This document shows, one piece after another, positions 22,561 to 34,920 of a DNA stretch of 64,000 nucleotides. This DNA is from Acheta domesticus. Its lineage: Eukaryota; Arthropoda; Insecta; Orthoptera; Gryllidae. The DNA lies in the NCBI GenBank assembly GCA_031308135.1, contig JAHLJT010008446.1, positions 162,003,532 through 162,067,531 of the forward strand, read 5' to 3'. Positions within the stretch are counted from its first letter, which is position 1, and the number at the start of each line of letters is the position of its first letter. Made by a program: the position numbers and the translations under genes. Below the pieces are notes generated by a model. That model saw nothing but the letters and a program-made list of their open reading frames with translations. It made no database searches and was not told the origin of the DNA.

Positions 22561-24656
22561 GTGTGCATTACAAATAAATGTTTCAAATTTCAAAACGCAG
22601 AAGCTGTTGTCCTGCTAATGTGTAGTTTTCTTTATTATGTACATGGATATCTTCTATTTACTTGTGCAAAGTGGCTGTCAATAGTTAACCGTCTACCGAG
22701 GAAAGTGAGTATAAACAAATTATTTCATTATTAATAGAATTATGATATAAACAAATTGATTTTTAAAATCGCATTTCGACGGAACGGTGGCACGGAAGAT
22801 AATTCTAATATTTATTCCACGAGGCAAATGTTGTGCAGCAGAGATATTATTCGTAATATTTTCAATTTTGGTGAAAATATATCACATTTTATTATTAAAT
22901 GGAACTGCGTAGGTTTTTACCTGAAATGAATAGATCATGTGAAGAGAGAGACAATAATGTCTCATTTGGTAATAATTAGAGTAAAAATAAATTTTTGACA
23001 CGCGGATTGAGCCATCCTCAACTCTAAGGCTAGCAAAGCTTATCATTGGCTGTTCTAGCAATTCAAGTAAATACATAAAAGGAAAGACGGGGTTTGAAGA
23101 ATGTGGCACTAATTCAGTAATATCGGAGAATAATCGGAGAATGCTTCGCTACGATCTCTTGGACAATTGTGGCAAATAATTTAAATTCAATATAGAAACA
23201 AACAATAGATTTGTATTACAAATTGTAATGTTACACACATGTAAATAAATGTGTGTAATTAGAGAAATTTCTGATGAATGGTATGGAAAATTAAAAACGA
23301 ATTCACTTGATGAGAGAGCAATTTTGCGGGGAAAATGTTTTTTCAATGCATTTATTCCAAATCTATATATACTCTCTTGTATTCATTAACATTCAGTGTC
23401 TATTCGTTCTTCAGACTTCAGTGTTTGGAAATGACCTTCAGAGGGGTCGCTTGGTCGAGCTCGCTTGCTATTAAATCAAACTTTGAAACCTTGAGTTCTT
23501 ACAGAAGTTCCCGAAACTCATAAATAAGGCCATCTCAGACTTCCAGTAGTGGCGCCCTACGCGTCGGATTGTGAGTTTACGCACGCCGATTAAAAAAATT
23601 AGTTCCCTTGTGCAATTTAGGTGTCGGAGAGGCTGTGATTCTTTGGGTGAATAGTGCAGTAGACATAGTAATATTTTGCTGAACCTAAATACGTGAATTC
23701 GTATCCCAGCGTTGACAAAACTTTAGGGAATTGGAAACACTTCTGCGGGCCTTGTGTGGTATTTTAATATTGTTATTACATATATGTAATATGTATATGC
23801 ATAGATGCAAGGAACGACATGCCGATGCAGTACTTAGTTTTGATTCAATTTTGTCTTTCGCTTTGTTTCCACTTTAATCGTAGAGGAAGCATCGCTGAGG
23901 CATCGAGAACTGAACGATGAAAGTGAAGAATGATTATTCCGTATGAGTTCTTTTATTAAAGAAAATATACTGTTAAGAAAAAGCGGTTATTGAATTTTTT
24001 TTAATATAATGAAAATTTGCTCTGAATAAAATAATATAGAAACTTTTATTTGGTACATATTTGCATTGCAAATTCATCTACATTTGACAAAATTGTTAGG
24101 ACATTTCTAGTTGTGATCAGAGGGATCATTTCTGTTTGGAACTCTTCTAAGAGAAGAAAACTATTTTCCCAAGGTAAGCAAATCGAAATATATAAGTATT
24201 ATGATGTTTTCTGAAGATGTAAACACACGGAGAAAGAGTAATCGAGGAAATTTTTTATAAAAGCTTGTTTTTTTTTCAAAGTAGAATCGATCTTTTGTGT
24301 GACTATCACAACTGATGATAAATTAATTTTAACTGATAATCAGTGGGTACGTATCTAATTAATTATGTGCGATCGTGTTTCCAAGCTCTAGATTTTAATG
24401 GCATCAACTTTGAAAAGTGAAAAGCATTCATACAAACATAACATTTTCCAGGGTGGGTTAAAACACAATTCGCAAGTAGGAGTAAAAGACAATTGATTAG
24501 CTTCCATGTTCACTTTATCACACCGTGTGTAAGACGTTGCCTCTACAAAACGTTCTTCCGCCTGTTCCGCCAATCATCGGATCACCTCTTTGCTTATATC
24601 TGGTGGATGTAATTATCTTTAGAGCTTTTGTTTATAAAAGGTGTTTATCCTAGTAC
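22561..24656. other. No gene recognised
   Basis: AT-rich with only short ORFs. A reverse-strand ORF at 22882-23109 shows no known motif. This is the spacer of the 21.4-31.2 kb inverted repeat. Confidence 0.4.
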
Positions 24657-24873
24657 ATTTATTTTGTTGTTGTTGTGTAAGGTTGCATCAACTACTCGGT
24701 CATTAGCGACCACTGTTGGGAGTAACGTTATGACATGATGATGACAGGATATGGTGATGAGAGTGGGTGAACGACGAACACATACAACCATGCCCGGGGC
24801 GGGACCCGAACCCGCGACACTACGGTCCAAGACCACTACGGCATACTGCCTTAGCGGTCTCGGCCACGGGGCC
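24657..24873 (-). mobile_element. tRNA-derived SINE, about 217 bp
   Basis: On the reverse strand it starts GGCCCCGTGGCCGAGACC, with an A box (GTGGCCGAGACCG) and, about 45 bases on, a B box (GGGTTCGGGTCCC). The intact tRNA-like head of about 85 bp is followed by a non-tRNA body and a (CAA)n-type 3' tail (24661-24676 on the + strand reads TTGTTGTTGTTG). This is the standard SINE structure. A clear target duplication was not found. High GC contrasts with the flanks. Confidence 0.75.
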
Positions 24874-25051
24874 AAAAATGTTCCATCTTGTCAGTTTTTT
24901 TGTTACTCTTAATTTTTCTTTGTATTTAGCGTAAAATTCCTAATTAACTTAAAACTAGCATTCTGCTTTTTGTTTAAAAATGGCCTTAAAACTAAGACTT
25001 CTCGTATTAATGGTATCAATTATAGCTGAACTTTGCAATATAAATGAAAAC

Positions 25052-26355
25052 GTGATGCTACAGAACGGCACAAACTTTTCCGTATTAGTTTTCTAGTATA
25101 TTTTGGTCTCGGCTAGCTATACGGACTGGCCATATGCTCTCGCCAGCCGCCATCCATCGCCGCCCAAAGCACATTTTTTAAAAATTTTCTTAATTTTTCG
25201 GTTTCGTAATTGTAGAACGGAAATACTATTTTACGAATATTAAAGAACAGCAAAACTTCGTCATAAATGACAATTTTCTTTAGAAAATTTGGAGCCGTTT
25301 TTAAGAAAATGGCCTTTAAGCGATACTCTAAATTCGAAATTTAAAGCTCTTTTTCACAGAAACTTTTTGAATTTTCGAAAAACTTTATTTAAAGTTATAA
25401 GAAGCACTTTACCTCACAGTTACAATAGTGTTTACAAATTGCGGGAAATGTGACGTGAAAACAAGACTTTCTCCAAAACGGCTCCAATTTTTTTCTTTAA
25501 ACATTTGATAAGGATAGTGCCTAATGTACTCTATAACATGACATATACACCATATTGCTCTATTCTTTTTTTCTCAAAAATTACAAAAATTAATTTTTTT
25601 GACCTGAATCTCTCCCGTCATTAATATTAAAATTGTGATTTGCAATTAAAATAGGCGATTTGTTCATATTATTATATTTATGAGTACATGTGCTTTAAAT
25701 AAAGTCAAATAAAGTTTCTCAAAAACTCAACTCTTTTCTGTGAAACCAAACTCCTAATTCCGCATTTTTAGAAACGCTCAAATGCCATTTTCTCATAAGT
25801 GTGTTCATATTTTTTTTCAAACTTTCCGAACGGATAGTGCTAATTGCGCTCTTTAATATGAAGCCAAGTTCAATTTGGGGTATTTTTTCGATTTTTCAAA
25901 AAATAGACAAATATATTTTGTGGAAACATCTTTCACACCCTCAATATGCACATTTCCAGCAATTTGTAAACACTGTTGTATTTGTAAGTTGATGTACTTC
26001 AAATGACGTCTGATGACGTTTTTCGAAAATTCAAAAATTTTCTGTCAAAAAGAGCTTAAAATTTCGCATTTACTACTGTAAAACGCACTTACACGCCATT
26101 TCCTTAAAAACGGCTCCAAATTTTTTAAAGAAAATTGCCAGTTAGGACGAGATTTTACTGTTCTTTAATATCCTTTAAATAATATTTTGTTCTACAATAG
26201 TAGGAAATCGAAAAATGAAGAAACTTTTTTAAAAAAAAGTGTACTTTGGGAGACGATAAATGGCAGCTGACAAGAATATGTGTCCGAATAGCTACCCGAG
26301 ACCAAAGGAAATAGAAAGCTAATACGGTAAAGTCTGAGCCATTCTGTAGCACCAC
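25052..26355. mobile_element. GTGGTGCTAC-family element with long terminal inverted repeats, 1304 bp
   Basis: The left end GTGATGCTACAGAACGGC (25052) mirrors the right end GCCATTCTGTAGCACCAC (26338-26355). The arms remain complementary for about 350 bp (shared blocks: 'ctaatacgg', 'tctcggctagct', 'ggagccgttttt', 'ttaaagaacagcaaaa'). The right end is followed by TA; the left is preceded by AC. The same left arm occurs in direct orientation at 53520. There is no coding capacity, so it is non-autonomous. Confidence 0.75.
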
Positions 26356-26584
26356 TACTTTTTTTAAATCTTAAAGTTCTATAGATGGAACTACGAAGAT
26401 TACATTTATTTTATTGGAGTGCGTATAAAAACTTCAACGTTTATTGGGAGCAAAATAGTAGTAGTAGAGAGGTAAAAGACTTCAGTGTTTCCTGCCTACA
26501 AAACTGAATTGACATTAATTTTTGCAAACGTATTGTTGCTTTCAAGTTTTTTTAATATGAAATGTGTTGTTATAAAAAGAGTGT

Positions 26585-26675
26585 GAGAAGAGCGAGTGAA
26601 TGGTTCTATCAGTGTCAAAGTGTTTCTCTACGACTCAGGGAGCAGCGGGCTCGAGTCCTAGTCTTCGTAGCTTTT
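26585..26675 (+). ncRNA. tRNA-like sequence (SINE head or tRNA pseudogene)
   Basis: It has an A-box-like AGCGAGTGAATGG and a B-box GGGCTCGAGTCCT (26647-26659), spaced as in a tRNA with a long variable arm, followed by a T6 stretch (26682). The acceptor stem cannot be paired convincingly, so it is not called a functional tRNA. Confidence 0.4.
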
Positions 26676-27292
26676 TTCATTCTACATTACAAAACAATTC
26701 ACTAAATTGCAAAATTATACATTTGTCTTGTCAAAGTTATGTATAATGTAAGCAAAATTGGCAATTGCGAAAAAAGAATGCAAACCAGCAATTCTAAAAT
26801 AATGGCTGTCTGGACGTGCGGCATTGAGATCAAAATAATATGATCTTAAATTGCATTCTTCGCAGTACTTCCGTGTTGTCGATTCCAGGTCAAAATGAGA
26901 TAAGGGGCTCTGCGGCGTTGCCGTTTAGTTAGAAAGAAAAATCAATATTTTCACTCGCGGCTAAACAAATTGAACTACTCCGTTTTCATTATTCGGCATG
27001 GCTCATCATAGCCAAGCACTACGAGAGCGAGTTATCGCATTAGTAAACCAGGAATTTTGGATTCCTTATTAATGTCTTCCTTGTATTTCCTAGAATAAGA
27101 GATTTATGAATAAACAATTAATATTAAAAAATTCTAATCAAATTTGGAGAATAAAAAACAAATATTTCATTGAAAGATAAAAGCCCTTTTCACGGTCACC
27201 TTGTTTTAAAATCAAAATAATATATTTACACTATGGAAAAAGTTTTGTAATACAGTTAATTTGACAAAAAAAATCACTGATAAGCAAACCAA

Positions 27293-27372
27293 TTCCGGGC
27301 AAGCACCGGATTCGATCCTGTAGCCTAGGGTTCTGGGAGAAAGGATTCTACCACTGAGCCAAACGAATACAC
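27293..27372 (-). ncRNA. tRNA-like sequence resembling tRNA-Gly head, decayed
   Basis: Reverse strand: TTGGCTCAGTGGTAGAA (A-box region) and GGATCGAATCC (B box) at tRNA spacing. The acceptor arms do not match each other, so it is a pseudogene or SINE head. Confidence 0.45.
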
Positions 27373-27561
27373 ATTTCAGTTTTTTACATAAACTAACGTA
27401 TTTAAATTGCCTGTGTAAGTTATTGTGCGAAATTGCGGACAACGTTTAAAATGTCTCCAATATATTTAGACAATTACAAATAATTTTCATGTGTGGCATC
27501 TTCTATCAAACGGAATTAAAACTTGAATTACTGAAATACTCACTAACTAGTCCTACTTTAA

Positions 27562-28302
27562 GGGAGTCCCACTAACTATTGACCATCCCTAAAACTTCTA
27601 AACGGTTCTTGATATCGAAATACAATTTCTCTCAACAATGTATAATCATGGTTCAAGAGAAAACAGAAATGGTGTAGAGATATTATTTGAAGTATTTAAG
27701 TTTTGGAGAAATTAAATAATCTTTAGTTTTTCTAAAGGGAACCATATATTTCTCACTGGCAATAGATAGATCATAAGAGGAATGCAATGATGTAACATAT
27801 GCTAATATTTTACAGTATTTTGTGTTTAAAATTATACATTCTGACATGAGATGTTAAACGAAACGTGTAGTTTTTCCTGAAGCAGTCGTCGCAATTGTCG
27901 GGAAGGGGTCCGCGGCCTCTCCCCGCAAAAGTGCAGGCGCCGAGAAGGTAAACTTCCTCAAAAGTGGCAAGGGTTGCTACAGGAAATCTCAAGTACTTAA
28001 TTTAAAATCTCATGTCAGAAAGAATATTTTTATATTGAAAATACTATCAAAAAATTAATATATGTTACATCATTGCATTCGTCTATTTATGATCTCTCTA
28101 ATGCTAGTGAGGAAAATACATGATTGCATTTAAAAACTCAAAGGTGATTAAATTTCTCAAAAACTAAAAATATTTCGAACAATATCTCTACGGCAAATCG
28201 CTTGCCCCATGATTCCACATTGTTGAGCGAAAACTGATTTCGATATCGGGAACTGTTTAGATTTAGAAGTTAAGGGGGTGGCCCTTAGTTGGTGGGACTC
28301 CC
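27562..28302. mobile_element. MITE with about 300-bp terminal inverted repeats, 741 bp
   Basis: The left end GGGAGTCCCACTAACTA mirrors the right end TTAGTTGGTGGGACTCCC. Complementarity continues, with indels, through 'acttctaaa', 'gatatcgaaat', 'ctcaacaatg' and 'atgatgtaacatat' almost to a GC-rich centre of about 150 bp (27855-28005). No ORF of note. No certain target duplication (flanks '...ctttaa' and 'agtata...'). Superfamily unassigned. Confidence 0.7.
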
Positions 28303-30019
28303 AGTATATTCCTTGCATATACACACAAAAACTGTTGAACAAATAATAAAAAGAAGAATGCAGTTTTATACATCCCCCGACAAAAAGTAGCGGTTTGGTT
28401 TGGTTTAAATTCTTAATATACTGTTGTCCCACAATTGAACTTCTTCTGATGAATGGGTAACAGTTCAACTTGGAAATGAATTCCAGTCGCTAGAAATCGT
28501 TCTTGATGCGTGATTCCCTTCCTGAGGAAACTTCTTTAATGCATTTCTGTTGATGGTGAGCATTTTATTTTACGAGCGCATTTTCATGGTAGGTTTTGAC
28601 GGTCTACAATATAAAAATAATTTTATTTTTGAAAAAGTAAGAATAATAGCATAATATATTAAAATCCTTCTTCCTTGCAATTAACCTATATATCGCGTAC
28701 ACGGGCGGTGTTTGGACCTGCCCTAACAATTGGTTTGAATTTTCTTTGTTCAAAATTCTCCTTGATATATTAGTAAAAGTGCGGGGCAACAGTCATGCTG
28801 AAAATATATTTCAGAAGAGTAGTTCTACAATACACATTTTGTTTTATTTTTATACATTTGTTACATTCATGCATAAAGGAGGAAGTAGATTAACAGTAAA
28901 GAATATTAGAAACTTGTAGCCAATCTATGTTCTGTTTAATTATCTGTAAAATATGTCTGTAATTTAGATATTACTGTAAAAACATCTTAATCTATTGATC
29001 CCTTCCCTTCTACTTGAAATCTTTTAAAATGTAGACTTGTTTCTGTCGCCGTTACAAATTAAGGTCAATGCTTGTTAGGTCTGAAATTGGCTTTTAATAT
29101 TTTTTTTCTTAAGCTGACAGTTTCTTATATCGTTCTTTTCGACTTTTTTAACATTTATGTCCATTTCTAGGCATTCCTTGCAATGATTATATTCTTCACG
29201 CATACATCCCATCACTTTCCTACCATTGCAGTCTAAAGGTCGCGGCACCGCGAAGGCGAAGTGTCCCAAAGGCGATCGCCGCACTAGCTTCTCAAGGAAA
29301 ATATTTCCCGTACCAACAACTGTTCATAATTTCATATCCAGTTTAGGTAAAATATTTGTTACTCTATATTTCTTTTAAGTTAGTAACAACTGCGATATTG
29401 TATTCCTCTTTAAATAATCTAATCATTTCAGCAAAAGTATCTATGTAGTTCTGTTAAAAAATCAAATATTGTTCAATTTCTGCAAAATTAAAAATGTTTC
29501 AAAGAATATCTCTGCTACACAACACTTGCATCGTGGATTAAATGTTAAAATTATCTATATTCAAACCTTGCTAGTTATTAATTATTACTAATAAAAATCG
29601 AAAATATGAAGCTCCAAAATGTATCACTAGGATGTTTCGAAATAATTCCTTACATCGCACTGCGAATTTCGGCAGCAGACTCGTATTACCGACTAGTATT
29701 TTCTGCAATTTTGACGGTAAGAGAAATAGATGGAATTAAAACTTTCTTCTAGTTACGTCAAACAGACACTTCAAAAAATCAAGAAAACAATCTGAGAGAT
29801 GAACATCTTGATACAAAATTTTTAATTACCAATAATATAGTATGTGCCATCGCTCCATCAAATGCATCTTGCAAAATAATTTGTTTATAACAGATTTCAT
29901 CACTAGACGATAAAGATATCGGCGTGCAGTTGGCACCATTGACTGAAATATAAACAAACACGCAGTGAAATTTTACATTCACATTCGCAGGGCAACAATT
30001 TCGGTTTTTTGATAATTTA
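28303..30019. other. No gene recognised
   Basis: Both strands hold short AT-rich ORFs without motifs. The GC-rich patch at 29230-29285 is within a 69-codon reverse ORF that I cannot assign. Confidence 0.4.
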
Positions 30020-31232
30020 TTTATAACGCCGACAAATTGTAATATCGGAACGATAGTTCAAACAAAGTATTAAGAATTCAATGAAAATGTTGAAAGATAA
30101 AAATGAGCAATAGTTCATTAGCAGCAATTTTCATTGATTTGCCGTTAAGTCTGAAATCGTTAATACAATATAATCGGCGGAAAGCGAGACACTGCAAAAC
30201 GAACTGAACCATATACTTGACTGCAAAGAGCGACCGGATTGTCTGTAAAACAAATGAGGGTTGGCATCACATGCTAATTTCTTACAAACAATTGCGTAAG
30301 GATAGGTGATAGCGCCGATCCGATTGTGGAATTTCGCAACTTGTTGAAAGGCAATTGAGATGAGAGAGTAAAGAAATATTGCAAAATTTGTAGATTTATT
30401 AACAATTTCCAATTTTCGCAATTCTTAAGTGGGAAGAGTTCCTTGATGACCCAGAACTCAAAATTGCAAATTAACACTTTTGCAACAATTAACAATTTTA
30501 TAAACAATTTCGAAATGTGCGCTACACCTGCGGAAGAGTGTCCCCAAATTGTCCCTGAGTTCAATATCGCAAAATAACAATTTTGACCAGAGATGCAAAT
30601 TTATTGCTTAATATCTAGTTTAATTGTTGCTTTAATAATAAAATATTCACTTGATCTTTGAATTATATTGTCTTTATTGAAACTGTTCTCTAGATGTCCT
30701 TTATCGAATGTAGAAAGACAGTATTTTGCAATTTTTGCAAATTTTAGAAACATATGAACACTTGAAAATGTGCAATTATAATAGTTTTTCTTATGTAAAA
30801 AGATCTGGACATTTGATAAAGGTTGTGGATTGTGAATGAACAACAATATTGGAATTAGAATGCGTATAAGAAAGTAATTTGTCTAAATTAGTGTTATTTT
30901 ATCTCGGATCAACGTAATTTCTTAAAAAAAGAATTATGTTAATAGTGGTTAAATGTATGTGTTCATATATATTTGAATAAATTTACTTTAATGTTCATAA
31001 AAGTGTTTCATTCCTTGCATTTTATTTGAAAATATTTTCACATCGGAACTAACGACGCCCGCCATTTTCTACGACGTGTTTGTTAGAGCACTCCCCCCTG
31101 TGTTGAGATTGGCTGCGTAGGTTTGTGAGGCTCCGCCTGCGATGTTTCGTCATGACAAGGGCTGCCCAAGCCGTGCACAAGCTGAACTTAGCCGCAGACG
31201 GCCCGCGATCAATTTTTGTTTCCAAAACTGTA
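30020..31232 (-). repeat. Right arm of the 9.9-kb inverted repeat pair
   Basis: Reverse complement of 21377-22560. The outer break is near CCAAAACTGTAC (31222-31233) against GTACCGTTCTGG (21377-21388). Small differences include 'ttagccgcagacggcccg' (31188-31205) where the left arm has 'aagcacaa'. Confidence 0.8.
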
Positions 31233-31499
31233 CAAAATAATACATTTATAAAATTATGCATTAAATGTTTACAAGTTTGTTCCGACGATAAGAAAGATCA
31301 AGAGGATTTTTTCTGAATGTAGTACAATGTTATTTAATTTATTATTATATTATTTTTCATTTCAATAATATACTATCATTTTCTTCAGTATTGTATCCCT
31401 CTCTATCTACTTATAATTTCTTATCAAACAAAGTAGTAGAGAAAAATAGATCGAAAAATCCATTGTATGATTATTTTATTCGTGTGGTTCTAGACAGGT

Positions 31500-31720
31500 C
31501 ACTTCAGGAGAATTAATTATAAACTCCAGTCAAACTTTTGTACCGTCGGTCTCACAAAATATGGGCGATGTCCTGAGCCGAACTTTACCTCCGTTTGCAT
31601 ACCCCTGCCCCGCCCTACGGGATGGAGCTGACCAATCCACTTTAGTTTATTTCAGAGGGGCGGGACTATTCATCGTGAACATTACAAAATGGCGGCAATA
31701 GCGAGTTATATTATGGTAAA
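31500..31720 (+). promoter_or_regulatory. Promoter-like GC-rich patch (CCAAT, GC box, AAAATGGCGGC)
   Basis: A GC-rich patch in AT-rich DNA contains CCAAT (31633-31637), GGGGCGGG (31658-31665) and AAAATGGCGGC (31686-31696, like a YY1 site) in this order and orientation, a layout known from TATA-less promoters. No exon can be assigned downstream. It could be an orphan promoter of a host gene whose exons lie outside the window, or chance. Confidence 0.3.
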
Positions 31721-34700
31721 TATTTGAAAGTAAATATTGAAGCAACGGACAGTTTTACGTAAGTTGTAGTATATACATTTAATTACATAAATAAAGGCAT
31801 GCAATTTCCTAGTATAAACACATTTCAAAACCAATTTTAATACGTTTTTTCGCAAAAAATAACACTCGACAATGAGTAATAGGTTCCATATCTACATTTC
31901 ATCGTTTATTATAGTAATATTTAATATACAATGTAAATAATTTGTCACAGTAACCTGCCTAATCTAGTTGTTTTATTAGAAAACATAAATAACTCTAAAA
32001 ATACGTTTTAGAGTCACTTGCAAAACACGTCTTCGAGATAGCAGCTTTCAGTTGTGAATTACTTCTTCATCGTTTTTCAGAAGACCAAATGCAAAAATAC
32101 TGTGTTGTTGCGGAACATGACTGTATTTTTATGAAAAATAATTTGATATGTAAATTAATAAACAAAATAAGAGTAAAGTTCATTTAGTCACAATGTAAGT
32201 TTTAAACTGCAGACATTATTGGCAAGTGCAGCTCTAAGCAAACGATTGATGTCTGATCTTTTATTTTGGGGATCACAATTATTTCACATCAGTATAAGGT
32301 AAGAGTGATTGCATTTTACATGGTGTTCTTTAGGGAGAATATTAAATATCATATGTGATACCTCATTTTTGAGTAATTTTACGTGAGAATAAGGAACGAA
32401 ATATGATTCTTATAAAATATTTTTAAATCTGAATGTTTGCAAAGCAAGAAACTCCAACTTTAGTCTATTGCGTAATCACTTGGGGTATACACACATCAAT
32501 ATAATGTGTAATTTACACGTAATTTATGAGTTATTTCCGATCCAAAGCAATGGAATTAAAGTAAAACAATTTGTATTTTCACATTATGATATTTTTATTT
32601 TCGGAAGACTAGCAATGCACACAATGTTTTTTACATGACATTGGAATGAAATCGTGTTACAACCCACTTCTTCTAGATGAGCAAACCTACGCAAACACTG
32701 TCTTCCCTTCTCCATTAGGATCACTAAAGAACCACGTAGGAAATAAAACATTTCAAAATTGTAATTGTCAGTATTGTTTCTAAATTTTGTAAAACTTCGG
32801 AAATTTATATCACAATAATCTATGGAAAACAATTACGGATCCTCTCCTGTAAAATATCAAAATTGAATCCTTGCAAAATTTAATTTTGCTCTTTTTTATA
32901 CATTTTTACATTTTTTACATTATATGCAATAACGGAATTGGCATTTTTGTATGTTGTCCACTAACGCATTTTCAATGATATTGCATTGCATATTGATAAT
33001 TTTTTATTTCGAATTTTTAATAATATTGTAAACAATATAAAATTTCGCATTTTTAAAACTATTTTGAGTTGGGGAAAGTTTTAATCAAGTTTCATTATTT
33101 ATAAAGTAATTTAAGTAAAGTACTCTAAAATGAATTAAAGTTGATTCTTTAAATTATAATGAAAAAATGTCTTATTGTTGAAACGGGATGCTACTATATA
33201 CAATGCAACTCTTTAAATTGAACTCCCTATTGATTGATAGTTTATGATCGTATGTAGTGTATTTCACGCAGAGACAATTTTGCAAAGAAAGTCTAAACAA
33301 CACAATGGCCTCAAATTCATTATTTATTTATGTTTGGTTGGCACTCTTCGGTGACATTTAATACCAAGTAGGCGTTGAAGGCCTGGAAGAAGGAAAAATG
33401 TGTGTTATTGCTGTTTGCTTCGCGACCAAATCTTCAGGGTTACCATTGCGTTTCTCTTAAGACTGCGGGTTCCCGAAATGATACTAATTATTTCAACATT
33501 AACTTGAGAATACATTTTGCGTATCAAGAGATAGAAATAATGAATTGACTGGAGTTTTCAAACACTGTCTTTTGAATACTGCATCAATAGTCCCACTGAC
33601 AATTGTAATAAGATTTTCCGTCATATCGTCGATAAAATGCCTCCTAGAGAATTATGTGATCCCGGCTAATGCGAAAGATAGATTATTTACAAATGTTATT
33701 TGTAGGTCGAAAATATGTTTTAAAGGCGCAACTGACAACTATCCATTGGCGCAACTTACAACATTACAACCTTTGTAAAAGGTACGCCTGGTAATAATGG
33801 TAAAAACGTTTCCCTAAACTAAATGACAAATGAGTACTTACACTATAATTCTAACATTAAAAACAATTTTTGAAAGGTTTCTTAGTCCCCGTCCCACCAC
33901 CCGCACCCCTCTACAGCCAAAATCGTGTTTTTGAATTTTAATTTTTTCGTCAATTTAACACTATTTTATCTTACTGAAAATATATGATAAATAAGAAAAT
34001 AATTTATATAATCAGAAAAATATTTTTCGATATTTTCTAAAGGCCCAATTCATATACAAAAAATATTTTCTTAAAAGGAAAAAATAATTTTTATTGTGTC
34101 TTAGAACCCTGGAACAGGCTCCAGAAAATCTCAAAAGTTCCTCTTAAAAAGAAAATTGTTTTGATTTTTTTCAGATTTTTCCAACTGCTGGGCTGCAATT
34201 CAAAATACTAAAAACCTTCCCCCCCATCAAATCACCTTCACTATAAATATACTTTGAAAATGACAGAAACAGACCTTTGCATTTATTTTAGTGTTTATTA
34301 TAGATTTGTATACATTGTGGTAGCACCCAGTAATATTCTGAACTTGAATGTAAATACAAATTATCATTTTTTAAAGCTTTCTAGTTCTATGCATAAGTAT
34401 GTCACAAGCTAAGGAAAGAAAATGCTTTGGCAGTTTGAAAGAAACCATCGACACAGAACCCTGTAAGTGTGATGCTGGTGGATAGAGAATTACACCTCAT
34501 CCTACAACGAACAGATTTTTTAAGTTTGCAGATTATAACGTACAAAACAAAGATTATTGCAACACACATGGTATTCGGGAATATCTTGAAAGCGATGTTT
34601 CTTACGCCTTTTAAACCAGGTTTGCGTGTCTTACGAGGACACGGCTTTTTTTGAGGACAAGTAAATTCTTACAGATGACATGTTTTCGGGGACGGGTAGA

Positions 34701-34920
34701 TGACAAAAGCGGAAATAATGAAGGACAGTTTGGGTGAAGATAAATGATAGAAGAAGAACATATGGAAACGAAGGAAGACAGATTAGACCCGTTTTATGTT
34801 CCTAAGCAGTATTCTACAAAATACGAATTTTATGATAATTCTTTTTTTACAATTTTGCATCTTTAGTTTTTTGGAGTGCCCCCATCTCCATAGCATGAGT
34901 TGACAGGAAAAAATAATAAT
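31721..34920. other. No gene recognised (3.2 kb)
   Basis: Strongly AT-rich. Short ORFs such as 32584-32832 (-) and 33545-33778 (+) lack any recognisable motif and have no visible context of splice sites or neighbours. Confidence 0.4.

Noticed and set aside
21758..30846. Repeated peptides at 21758, 22041, 30274 and 30601
   Set aside because: Same effect in the 21.4/31.2 kb inverted arms; AT-rich sequence with no conserved motif.
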